Below are positions 8,847 through 17,395 of a DNA stretch of 35,603 bases, piece after piece. This stretch comes from Planctomycetota bacterium (GTDB lineage: Bacteria; Planctomycetota; Planctomycetia; Gemmatales; Gemmataceae), in NCBI GenBank assembly GCA_021324515.1, contig JAJPIY010000302.1:1-35603 (forward strand), in the 5' to 3' direction. The translations under genes were made by a program, and so were the position numbers. A model generated the notes under the pieces. That model was not told where the DNA came from. It made no database searches and saw nothing but the letters and a program-made list of their open reading frames with translations. Numbering within the stretch: the stretch's first letter is position 1; each line of letters opens with the position of its first letter.

Positions 8847-10015
8847 GGCTTGGCCTCTTTTCCGCGCTTGGGCAGATTGTTGGTCTGGACGAGGCGTTGC
8901 GTGAACGGCACGGCTGCGCCCACGGCGTCGCACAGACGCACCTGGAATTTCCACTCCTGTGCCCAATCTTCCGTTTGTTCGTTCTGACACACTTTCACCA
9001 GCAACTCGTTGCGGCCGGCTTTCAGCGTCGCGGAAGCGATGTGCTGGTCCACTTCCATGCCGTGATGGTACTCATCACGGTGATACAACTCCTGGCCGTT
9101 GAGGAAAATCTTGATACCGTTCATCGAACCGGCGCGGACCTGGATGGGCTGCTCCTTGGGCGATTCGATGGCCGCATAGGCGTAGGCGACCACGCCCTTC
9201 TGTTTGCCCAGTTCCTTGTTGAGATTGACCACGCCGTAGGGGTCGTCGGTGGTGACAGCAACCCAGCGGATTTCCTTGCCGTCTTTACCCTTATACACGG
9301 CCTTGGGATCAACCCCCTTCTCCGGCGGATAGGCGCTGTTGAAGCCGGCGTCGTTGTGGTTGTCGAAGGGGGCGACGATCAGCCATTGCCGCACAAAACC
9401 GAAATGAGCGGCCACATCGACTTTGTCGCCGAGTTGCTCGAGTGCCTTGACAATAAGGTCTACCTGGTCCTTATCACAAGCGCCGGCCAGCGCCCGCCGA
9501 TAGGCGGCGCGAGCCGCTTCTTTGTGGCCCTGATCGAGACGACCGCGCGCCTGCCTGAGGGCGGCGGCGACGGCATCGCGGCGCAGCTCCGGACTGGGAT
9601 CTTGCAACATGCCGGGCAGCAGCCGATCGGGCGCTTTGGCATCGATGCGGCACAGCCATTCGTAGGCCAGGCGACGCGCGGCGCCGCTATGCTGCCTTTG
9701 ACGGATGAATTGTTCCAGGGCCTCAGCCGGCAGCGGCTTGCCGGCCGCCAGCGTCCGTTCGACGATCGCGTCTCCCGCGGTCCGCAGCCAGTTGGCAGCA
9801 ATGGCGTCGGCGTCATTCATGGCTTGCAGAATCAGCGGCAATACCGCTGGCCCCTGTCGTACTATCGCTTTCCAGGCGTGTGCCGCCGCTTCGTTGCCTG
9901 CACCTTCACGGCCCACCGCTTGGAGCCGCGCCAACGCTTCGGCAGACGTTTGGGCAGACACAGACGCCGGTAGCAGAAGCAGAACGAGCCATTGCCCAGA
10001 GATCAATCGCCGCAT
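8843..10015 (-). CDS. Secreted HEAT-like/PBS-lyase-like protein with C-terminal beta-sandwich-like region
   Basis: MRRLISGQWLVLLLLPASVSAQ signal. Alpha-repeat-rich region, then AGSMNGIKIFLNGQELYHRDEYHHG...LKAGRNELLVKVCQN. Overlaps the downstream PQQ-like gene by 4 bp. Confidence 0.65.
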   Translation of the reverse strand: MRRLISGQWLVLLLLPASVSAQTSAEALARLQAVGREGAGNEAAAHAWKAIVRQGPAVLPLILQAMNDADAIAANWLRTAGDAIVERTLAAGKPLPAEALEQFIRQRQHSGAARRLAYEWLCRIDAKAPDRLLPGMLQDPSPELRRDAVAAALRQARGRLDQGHKEAARAAYRRALAGACDKDQVDLIVKALEQLGDKVDVAAHFGFVRQWLIVAPFDNHNDAGFNSAYPPEKGVDPKAVYKGKDGKEIRWVAVTTDDPYGVVNLNKELGKQKGVVAYAYAAIESPKEQPIQVRAGSMNGIKIFLNGQELYHRDEYHHGMEVDQHIASATLKAGRNELLVKVCQNEQTEDWAQEWKFQVRLCDAVGAAVPFTQRLVQTNNLPKRGKEAKP

Positions 10016-10146
10016 GTCGGGAAACTCCCTCTCGACCTCTTCGACCAACGAACTCTCCTTTTGTTTGATTGTCCGAATCGTAACGAAGACCGTCCATAGG
10101 CAAGCCACAGATTAGATTAGAAATACAATAAATACCCGCGGGTGCT

Positions 10147-10204
10147 CGGTTAACGCTTCACAGGAGCGTCGCCGCCATCCGACGCTTCGCCGAAGCGTTA
10201 ACCG
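10147..10204. repeat. Inverted repeat (13-bp perfect arms) just upstream of the gamma-carbonic-anhydrase-like gene
   Basis: CGGTTAACGCTTC (10147-10159) and GAAGCGTTAACCG (10192-10204); an inner GACGCTTCGCCGAAGCG is also palindromic. Confidence 0.8.
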
Positions 10205-10221
10205 CATTTCGGAGGACAACG

Positions 10222-10728
10222 ATGCGAACCATCCAGGATTATTACGTGGCGGATAACGCCATCGTAACGGGTGATGTGGTGCTCTCAGCGGGCGTGAACA
10301 TCTGGTTCGGCTCGGTCCTGCGCGGCGACCTGGCACGCATCACCCTGGGGCCGCGCGTCAACTTGCAGGACCATTGCATCGTCCATACCGATTACGATGA
10401 GCCGCAGCTGATCGAAGAGGGCGTGGTAGTTGGTCATCGCGCCGTACTCCACGGTCGTTTTATCGGTCGCGATACGCTTATCGGCATGGGGGCGTTGCTC
10501 TTGTCGGGCTGCGAGATTGGTGCCGAGTGCATTATTGCGGCAGGAACGCTCATTACCGAGAAACGGCGCATCCCACCGCGTTCGGTGGTCATGGGCGTGC
10601 CGGGCCGGGTCGTCCGCGAGGTCCGCGACGATGATCTGCGGCGGACATTGGCCATTTCCGCCCATTATCTGGAACTGGCCCAGCGTTACGCTCACGGCGC
10701 TTTCCCTGCGCCGTGGCAAGGCAGTTAA
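10222..10728 (+). CDS. Gamma carbonic anhydrase family / left-handed beta-helix protein
   Basis: Hexapeptide-repeat protein: VADNAIVTGDVVLSAGVNIWFGSVLRGD...CIVHTDYDEPQLIEEGVVVGHRAVLHGRFIGRDTLIGMGALLLSG. Three candidate zinc His in IVHTD and VGHRAVLHG. SD GGAGG upstream. Confidence 0.85.
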   Translation: MRTIQDYYVADNAIVTGDVVLSAGVNIWFGSVLRGDLARITLGPRVNLQDHCIVHTDYDEPQLIEEGVVVGHRAVLHGRFIGRDTLIGMGALLLSGCEIGAECIIAAGTLITEKRRIPPRSVVMGVPGRVVREVRDDDLRRTLAISAHYLELAQRYAHGAFPAPWQGS

Positions 10729-10968
10729 CGATTATACTGGCTTTACCCAGTGAACGAAGAACTGTGACGACCCGAATGTCATTCCGTTGCTCGGTCCTTT
10801 CGTGGTATCCTCACAAAGGGGCTCCCCAAGCCATTGGCCGGGTCTCATGAAAGAGTATTGTCGCTCGGCGAAGTGCGGGTGATATCTTGGGACGAGGTTG
10901 TCCGGGTCGAGGATCGCCCTACGCTTGGTGTACCGAGCGATCGCGCTCCAGGCTTCGAGGGTCCAAAA

Positions 10969-12147
10969 GTGACAGCGGAAACACTTGTGCAACCGACTCC
11001 CTCCACCGCTGGCGCCACCACGGCCGATACCATCTCCGATCGGCGGGCCGACATCGACGCCAAAATGGCGAAGGTGGCGGAGTTGTTGCAAGAAGTCGGC
11101 TGTGAAGGTTTGCTGCTTTTGGATCCGGCCAATTTCGCCTGGTTGACCAGCGGGGCCATGGTGCGCGGCCTGACCGATCCGGCTGCCGAACCGGCCGCCT
11201 ACAGCAACGGCGAACATCGCTGGATCATCGCCAGCAATGTCGATTCGCAACGGCTGTTCGACGAAGAAGTCGATGGCCTGGGTTTCCAGCTCAAGGAATG
11301 GCCCTGGCACTGGGGCCGCGATCAATTCCTCGCCGATCTGTGCCAGAACCGCAAAGTAGCCTGTGATCGCCCGGTCAACGGCAGTGGGAACGGCCCCGTC
11401 CCTGTGTTGGTGGCTGAGCAGATGCGCCGCCTGCGCCGGCAACTGACGCCTTACGAACAAGCCTGCCAGTTGGCCTTGGGCCAGACGGTCGCCCACGCTC
11501 TGGAAGCAACCTGCCGTACCTTGGAAAAGGGCGAAAGCGAGCGCGAGATCGCCGGCCACCTCAGTCATCGCCTCCTGCATCGCGGTGTTTTGCCGCTCAA
11601 TATCGGCGTGGCCGTCGATGGCCGATCACGCCTGTATCGCCGCTTCGGCTTCACCTCGGCGAGCCTGGAACGTTACGCCGTGTTGACGGTGACGGCCCGC
11701 AAGTACGGCTTGTACGTGACGGCCAGTCGTTCGGTCTGCTTCGGCGAATTGCCAGCGGAGTTTCGTCAAGACCACAACGCCGTCTGCCGCGTCAGCGCTG
11801 GCTACCTGGCCTCGACCTGGCCGGACGCTGTCCCGCGGGAGATCCTGCTGACCGGCCGACGCATCTATCTCATCAGCGGTTATGAACATGAATGGCACCT
11901 GGCGCCGCAAGGGCACCTCACCGGCCGTTGTCCTATCGAGATGTCACTGACGCCCCAAACCAAAGATCTGTTTCAGGCCGGCTGGTCGGTGACCTGGAAC
12001 GCCTGTGCCGGCGCCGCCAACAGCTGCGACACTTTCCTCATCACCGACGAGGGACCACGCCTGGTCACGCCGACCGAATATTGGCCCCTCAAGCGCATCC
12101 GCATCCAAGGCGCCGAGTTCGTCCGCCCCGATGTGCTGCAACGCTGA
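10969..12147 (+). CDS. M24 (pita-bread) peptidase-family homolog, probably non-catalytic
   Basis: KMAKVAELLQEVGCEGLLLLDPANFAWLTSGA...LRRQLTPYEQACQLALGQTVAHALEATCRTLEKGESEREIAGHL...LITDEGPRLVTP. M24 layout, but expected metal-ligand positions are substituted. Start GTG 10969 is tentative; ORF opens at 10834. Confidence 0.7.
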   Translation: MTAETLVQPTPSTAGATTADTISDRRADIDAKMAKVAELLQEVGCEGLLLLDPANFAWLTSGAMVRGLTDPAAEPAAYSNGEHRWIIASNVDSQRLFDEEVDGLGFQLKEWPWHWGRDQFLADLCQNRKVACDRPVNGSGNGPVPVLVAEQMRRLRRQLTPYEQACQLALGQTVAHALEATCRTLEKGESEREIAGHLSHRLLHRGVLPLNIGVAVDGRSRLYRRFGFTSASLERYAVLTVTARKYGLYVTASRSVCFGELPAEFRQDHNAVCRVSAGYLASTWPDAVPREILLTGRRIYLISGYEHEWHLAPQGHLTGRCPIEMSLTPQTKDLFQAGWSVTWNACAGAANSCDTFLITDEGPRLVTPTEYWPLKRIRIQGAEFVRPDVLQR

Positions 12148-12203
12148 TGCTGCTTGCGGCTGTGCGTTGCTTGCCGGAAGCAAACTATCGTATAATCGGG
12201 CGC

Positions 12204-12309
12204 GGGCGAGCGGGGGTGTGAACCCCCCGGTAGTGCAACCGGGGGGTTAACACCCCCCGCTCGCCCGGTTCACACCCCCCGCTCGCCCGGTTCACACCCC
12301 CCGCTCGCC
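12204..12309. repeat. Nested GC-rich palindromic repeat, same family as 7511
   Basis: GGCGAGCGGGGGTGTGAACCCCCCGGTAGTGCAACCGGGGGGTTAACACCCCCCGCTCGCC plus two further inverted half-units GGTTCACACCCCCCGCTCGCC. Confidence 0.9.
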
Positions 12310-12369
12310 AAGATGTCCGATCTCCCCGTGCCCAGTATAATCGGAAGCTACAGAAGAAAGGAGGATGGG

Positions 12370-13026
12370 ATGACGTCCCCAGCAACGCTTGCAGCCTACA
12401 CCCCCACGGCTACGGCTGTAACCTATACACCCCCGGCCACGCCTGTGACCTACGGACTCGACGCCTCGACTTTCCGCTTCTCGGTCGCGCGCTACCAGCG
12501 GATGATCGAAGCAGGCATCCTCACGCCTGAAGACAAGGTCGAATTACTGGAAAATTATGTGGTCCTGAAAATGCCGCGTAACCCCTTACATGATGGAACA
12601 CTCGATCTCGTGAAAGCTGCTCTCCTGCCGCAAACTCCCTCTGGCTGGCTGCCGCGCATTCAGCAAACGGTGGCCCTGTCCGATAGCCAACCAGAGCCGG
12701 ATTTCGCCTTCGTCCGCGGCGATGCTCGAGCTTATCTGACCCGTCATCCTGGTCCGGCCGACGTGGGCTTGATCGTCGAGGTGGCCGAATCCTCGCTGTT
12801 ACGCGATCAGCGTGACAAGGCACGCATCTACGCCCGCGGCGGCATTCCCTGTTATTGGATTATCAATCTCGTCGATCGCCGTATCGAAGTCTACACGCAG
12901 CCCTCTGGGCCGATCGCCGTGCCGGCTTACGCTTCCTTCCAGTTTTATCAGCCTGGCGACTCGGTTCCGCTCGTGCTCGACGGCAACACGGTTGGCACGG
13001 TGCCGGTAGATCAATTGCTGCCCTGA
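12370..13026 (+). CDS. Uma2-family (DUF820) putative endonuclease
   Basis: FRFSVARYQRMIEAGILTPEDKVELLENYVVLKMPRNPLHD...EPDFAFVRGD...VGLIVEVAESSLLRDQRDKARIYARGGIPCYWIINLVDRRIEVY. SD AAAGGAGG upstream of ATG 12370. Confidence 0.85.
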   Translation: MTSPATLAAYTPTATAVTYTPPATPVTYGLDASTFRFSVARYQRMIEAGILTPEDKVELLENYVVLKMPRNPLHDGTLDLVKAALLPQTPSGWLPRIQQTVALSDSQPEPDFAFVRGDARAYLTRHPGPADVGLIVEVAESSLLRDQRDKARIYARGGIPCYWIINLVDRRIEVYTQPSGPIAVPAYASFQFYQPGDSVPLVLDGNTVGTVPVDQLLP

Positions 13027-13043
13027 CAGGCGGAGGAAATTCG

Positions 13044-15026
13044 ATGCGATCCCTCGTTTTTGCTCTTCGGTTCGCCCTGGCCGCTGTGACTTTGGGCCGG
13101 TGTATCTTTTGCGAAGCGAACGCGGCTGAGAAGCCGGCGGCCTCGTGGACTACTGCTGACCGGCAATCGCCGCCGACCGCTGACGAGACCCGGGCTTTGA
13201 TGAAGCGCCTTCTCCGATACGTTGAGGAGCATCATCTCAAAAAAGCTGAGAAATCCGAGCAGCGCGGTATGGTTTACGAATATTTCGACACGCGCCGCGC
13301 CGGTCACTTCGATCAATGGGTGCAGGGTGAAGCGCTGGACACTATGCATGACGGCGCCTGGTTGGCCGCCGCCTTGGTCAACGCCTACCGAGCCACTGGC
13401 GATCCGAGCTACAAGGATTTCCTCATTCATTGGCAGTTGCCGTTCTACTGCAAAATGCTCAATCACAGTGATCGCCTCTTCTCCGCTCAGCGCGACGATG
13501 CTCGCCCCAAAGCGCATCGCTTCGACCGCGAGCACCTTTTCCAGGAAGGGGAGAAAGGTTTCGTGCCCTACTGGTGGGATGACGGCGCTTCGGTCAGTCT
13601 CGAACGACGGCGCGACAAGAATCCGCTGGGTCCGTTCTCCTGTACCGATCGGCTGGCCGGCAAACCGAACCCGAAATTCCTCCTCGATGGCTATTCGCAC
13701 GGTTCTTCCAATCACCTGGCCCAAGATCTCGGCGTCATGCTGGAGTTGGCCTGGCTGTTGTTGCGCGAATCAAAAGATCCCACGGAACAAAAATTGGCTG
13801 AGGAAATAGCCGAAGCCGCTAGGAACTTGCACGAATGTCGGATGCGTCATCATGGTCCCATCCCCATGTGCGCTGCTCCCGCTGCCCTGGCCAACGGTAA
13901 TGCCACTCTCATGAATTTTGTGCCCGATCAGAGTGTCCCCGTCGCTGCCGAGTTGGCTAATCACTCCTACCGCGCCTTGTACGATTTCAAGCCGGGCCAG
14001 CGGCAGGCGTTCCCCGGTTTCGCCGACGATCAGGAGTATCGCTATTACTTCGGGCTTGCCCGTCACGGCGGACAATTGCCGCGGCCGCTCGCTTTCAAAA
14101 CGATCTACGACGCCTACACCGAACCGCTGCTTTATCGCTATTACTGCGATGATGTCGCGGCACCGGCCGGGATCAATCGCTTCGACCTGCATCCGTACTT
14201 CGCTATCGATGGTCGCTTGCCCGATTATCGCTCCGATCGCAAGGGGCCGGGGGGCCAACCGCGCCCTATCGGTTCGCGCATGGGGCCGCAGAACATGGTG
14301 TGCTGCGGTTGGGCATTGCAAGCGCTGCGGACCTATCCTGGCATCTGGGAAGAACACTATCAGCGTGCGTTTCCTAAAGACCTCCGCGTTTACATCGACG
14401 ATCGTCTACCGCAATCTTCGGTTGGTCCTGCACCGGCTACAGCCATACAGCTTGACTCGGCAAAGTTGGAACTACTCAGCAGCCGCAATGCACTACACGT
14501 GAAAGGACAGGTCAAAGGGGACGCCGTCACGCTAAAGCTATTCAGTCGTCCCGACGGTCAGGGGCGTCACGCTGCTGTCACATTGCGGAAGGACAAAAGC
14601 AACGAAGCGAGCAACGATCGCGGCGAGAAACTGCAAAGCAAGATCGACATTGCTCCCGCGGAAGAGGGGTTCTGTTTCCAGGTAGAATTGCCTTACAGCG
14701 TCATCAAAGGACAAAAATTCTGGGCCAATGGCGTCGAGTTTGGCCGCTATTCCGTGCAGGTCGGCGAGGCGCGACGTAATTTCTATTTGATGAGTCCGGA
14801 AAGGCAAGTAAAGGCGCATCTGCAACACGAACTAGCGGGCGGCCTACGCATCTGGGAGGCGATCTTCAAGGAAATGGGCTATATTCCCACGGGCCTGGGC
14901 GCTGGCGCGGACTGGGAGTACTTCTCCGATGCCGGCGGTTATGCCCATTTACTTAGCGCGGCGTCGCAGTGGTTGTTCGTGCTGGACGGCAAGAACGATT
15001 GGGAACAACATCATGTGCCGCGTTAG
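13044..15026 (+). CDS. Secreted protein of unknown function
   Basis: Signal-like MRSLVFALRFALAAVTLGRCIFCEANAAE; 660 aa; helical and aromatic-rich segments (DQWVQGEALDTMHDGAWLAAALVNAYRATGDPSYKDFL) reminiscent of alpha/alpha-toroid glycosidases. SD GGAGG upstream. Confidence 0.75.
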   Translation: MRSLVFALRFALAAVTLGRCIFCEANAAEKPAASWTTADRQSPPTADETRALMKRLLRYVEEHHLKKAEKSEQRGMVYEYFDTRRAGHFDQWVQGEALDTMHDGAWLAAALVNAYRATGDPSYKDFLIHWQLPFYCKMLNHSDRLFSAQRDDARPKAHRFDREHLFQEGEKGFVPYWWDDGASVSLERRRDKNPLGPFSCTDRLAGKPNPKFLLDGYSHGSSNHLAQDLGVMLELAWLLLRESKDPTEQKLAEEIAEAARNLHECRMRHHGPIPMCAAPAALANGNATLMNFVPDQSVPVAAELANHSYRALYDFKPGQRQAFPGFADDQEYRYYFGLARHGGQLPRPLAFKTIYDAYTEPLLYRYYCDDVAAPAGINRFDLHPYFAIDGRLPDYRSDRKGPGGQPRPIGSRMGPQNMVCCGWALQALRTYPGIWEEHYQRAFPKDLRVYIDDRLPQSSVGPAPATAIQLDSAKLELLSSRNALHVKGQVKGDAVTLKLFSRPDGQGRHAAVTLRKDKSNEASNDRGEKLQSKIDIAPAEEGFCFQVELPYSVIKGQKFWANGVEFGRYSVQVGEARRNFYLMSPERQVKAHLQHELAGGLRIWEAIFKEMGYIPTGLGAGADWEYFSDAGGYAHLLSAASQWLFVLDGKNDWEQHHVPR

Positions 15027-16243
15027 ATTTCCGGAGTGAACGGCGGCGAGGTTTGGGCGGCCATCCACGCTAGACAACGCGCCCAATTGATCGAAGAGCC
15101 GGGCGTGATGGTGCCCAACAGCCGCGAGCCGGCTGCGCCGGTGGCCGAAGGCACGCTGGCCGGCACGCCGTCGAGCGTCAGTGCGGCCAACATGCCGAAA
15201 GACAACGCTTTGCGCACGTCGGCGGGCACACCCACCTCATCGGTGCGTTGCAGCGGGATACCCTCGAACGGTTGCTCGAGCAGCCGCCACAACAAGCCGT
15301 TGCGGACGCCGCCGCCGGAGAGCAGAACACGATCAATGCGCGAACCGGACGGCAGGAAACGCCGCACCGCCAGAGTAATGCCGCGGGCGACGAAGTGCGT
15401 GGCGGTACAGAGCAGATCGTGCAGACTGCCGCCGTACTGCCGCACCTGTTGCACGGCAGCAGCAGCGAAATCGTCGCCGAACAAATAGCGGGGCAACGCC
15501 TTGGGCGGGCGGCGCTGCAAGTAGGGATGATGGAGCCAGTTTTGCAAAAGAGCGTCAATGCACTTGCCCTGGACGGCATGTTTGCCGCCGGGATCGAAAG
15601 ACGATTTGCCGCCGGTGAGGCGGCCCATTAAGGCATCGAGCAAGACATTGCACGGGCTGGCCTCGAAGCCGACTACTTCGTGAATACGACAGCCAGCCGG
15701 CACCAAGACGATGCGCGCCAGTCCGCCCAGATGGATCAGCAGCCGGCTTTCGTGCGGGTGCCGAAAGAGAATGTAATCGGTCAGCGCTGCCAACGGTACT
15801 CCTTGGCCGCCGGCCGCCACATCGCGGGAACGGAAATCGCTGATCGTGGTGACGCCGCAGCGCTCTGCCACCACTGCCGCCATGCCCAGGCTGAGCGTCG
15901 ACGGGAATCGTCCTTCCACGTCGTGCCAAACCGTATGGCCGGGACAGCCGATGCACTGGACGCGCTGCAAACTCAGGCTGGCATGATCGGCCACCGTTCG
16001 TGCCGCCGCTGCGAATGTCTCACCCAACAAACGGTGCAGAATACTGACTTGACGTATCTCACAAGGAGACGAAGTGCTGATGCGGCGGATCAACGCCCGC
16101 AGCTCCGGGCCATAGGGCTGGTGCAGGCCCTGCACTTGGCGCACACGCAACTCCAGCCCCGCACCTTCCAGCTCCATGAGCGCGGCATCCACGCCATCGA
16201 CACTGGAGCCGGACGCCAGACCGATGAGCCAGCGCGAGGTCAT
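15023..16243 (-). CDS. anmK: Anhydro-N-acetylmuramic acid kinase family protein, divergent
   Basis: GLASGSSVDGVDAALMEL, HLGGLARIVLVP, VVGFEASPCNVLLDALMGRLTGGKSSFDPGGKHAVQGKCID, LLSGGGVRNGLLWRLLEQ, KALSFGMLAALTLDGVPASVPSATGA match AnmK landmarks. Stop codon overlaps the converging gene's stop. Confidence 0.8.
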   Translation of the reverse strand: MTSRWLIGLASGSSVDGVDAALMELEGAGLELRVRQVQGLHQPYGPELRALIRRISTSSPCEIRQVSILHRLLGETFAAAARTVADHASLSLQRVQCIGCPGHTVWHDVEGRFPSTLSLGMAAVVAERCGVTTISDFRSRDVAAGGQGVPLAALTDYILFRHPHESRLLIHLGGLARIVLVPAGCRIHEVVGFEASPCNVLLDALMGRLTGGKSSFDPGGKHAVQGKCIDALLQNWLHHPYLQRRPPKALPRYLFGDDFAAAAVQQVRQYGGSLHDLLCTATHFVARGITLAVRRFLPSGSRIDRVLLSGGGVRNGLLWRLLEQPFEGIPLQRTDEVGVPADVRKALSFGMLAALTLDGVPASVPSATGAAGSRLLGTITPGSSINWARCLAWMAAQTSPPFTPEI

Positions 16244-16255
16244 AAATGGTCCTCA

Positions 16256-16389
16256 GGGCGAGCGGGGTTGCGTCAGCAGGGCGAGCGGGGTTGCGTCCTC
16301 AGGGCGAGCGGGGGGTGTGAACCCCCCGGTTGTGCTACCGGGGGGTTGACACCCCCCGCTCGCCCTGCTGACGCAACCCCGCGCTCGCC
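16256..16389. repeat. Nested GC-rich palindromic repeat with extended arms
   Basis: GGCGAGCGGGGTTGCGTCAGCAGGGCGAGCG... mirrored by ...CGCTCGCCCTGCTGACGCAACCCCGCGCTCGCC around a TTGTGCTA centre. Ends 7 bp from the neighbouring stop codon. Confidence 0.9.
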
Positions 16390-16396
16390 GAGATGT

Positions 16397-17152
16397 CTAC
16401 GCCGCCAGCGACGCTGTAGCTTGACGCAGACATGCCTGGATGAAACACTCGAACAATTGCAGGTCCAACGCCGAGGCCGTCTCGGACTCGGGATGCCATT
16501 GCACGCCGACACAGAACCAGTGCGTCTCCGTGCTTTCGATGGCCTCGATGACACCGTCCGGCGCCCGGGCGCCGACGCGCAGCCCCTCGCCGACCTGGTG
16601 AACCGCCTGATGATGAGCGCTGTTGACACGGATTTCACCCGCGCCAAAAATCTCTTCCATTCGCGTGCCCGGCTCGATCAACACCAGATGGCGGTGCGGC
16701 GCGCCCGTCGGATCGCGGTGCGGCATGGCGCGCGGCAGGTCGTGCGGCAGATGTAGGTAGAGAGTACCGCCGCAAGCCACGTTCAGTTGCTGCATGCCCA
16801 GGCCGATGGCCAAGAGCGGCAGGCGGCGTTCCAGCAAGCGACGGACCAGCAGCCGATCACTCTCTTCCCGGCGTTCGGGCAAGGGCTGCACTGCGGAATG
16901 CGGCAACATGCCCAGGCGGCGCGGATCCAAATCCTGAGCGCTGCCAGTCAAGAGGAAACCATCGAGGCGATCGAGCCAGATATCTGGATCGATGTCCTTA
17001 CCCAGGGGCGGCACAACCACGGGCAGCCCGCCAGCGGCGACGACGTTATCGAGATAGCCGGCGTTAAGACGGATAAAGGGAGAATGGACTTTGCTGGCCG
17101 GCACATAATCAGCATTGACGCCGATGAACGGCCGGGTCGGATGGGCCATCGC
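16397..17152 (-). CDS. Gamma-glutamyl-GABA hydrolase-like (peptidase C26/class-I GATase) protein lacking nucleophile Cys
   Basis: RPFIGVNADYVPASK...GGLPVVVPPLG...LDGFLLTGSAQDLDPRRLG...LLAIGLGMQQLNVACGGTLYLHL...VNSAHHQAVHQVG...FCVGVQWHPESE. ORF opens at 17236; MAHPTRP start preferred. Confidence 0.8.
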   Translation of the reverse strand, partial: AMAHPTRPFIGVNADYVPASKVHSPFIRLNAGYLDNVVAAGGLPVVVPPLGKDIDPDIWLDRLDGFLLTGSAQDLDPRRLGMLPHSAVQPLPERREESDRLLVRRLLERRLPLLAIGLGMQQLNVACGGTLYLHLPHDLPRAMPHRDPTGAPHRHLVLIEPGTRMEEIFGAGEIRVNSAHHQAVHQVGEGLRVGARAPDGVIEAIESTETHWFCVGVQWHPESETASALDLQLFECFIQACLRQATASLAA

Positions 17153-17395
17153 TTTCCCTCCTTGGAAACGCAGCCGACGCGGAGTTCCTTCCCCGCGAGC
17201 GGCGGGAGTATACTCATCGGCTGGCGGCAGAAACAAGATCGATTGGAGGAAGCGGCCAGAGCCCCCGGATTCAACCTGGCGGCCCGGGGGCGTGCGATCC
17301 CAAAAGCCCCGTGGATTGACCAGTGCCTCTGCTTATTCGGCAATAAGAGAAAGCACCCCATCAAGGCGAAAGGGAGAATGAGGCGTACCAAGTCT

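Noticed and set aside
10222-10728. Possible inactive gamma carbonic anhydrase
   Set aside because: Three candidate zinc-binding His (IVHTD, VGHRAVLHG) appear intact.
10732-11580. 282-aa reverse ORF
   Set aside because: Antisense to the M24-like gene and without recognisable domains.
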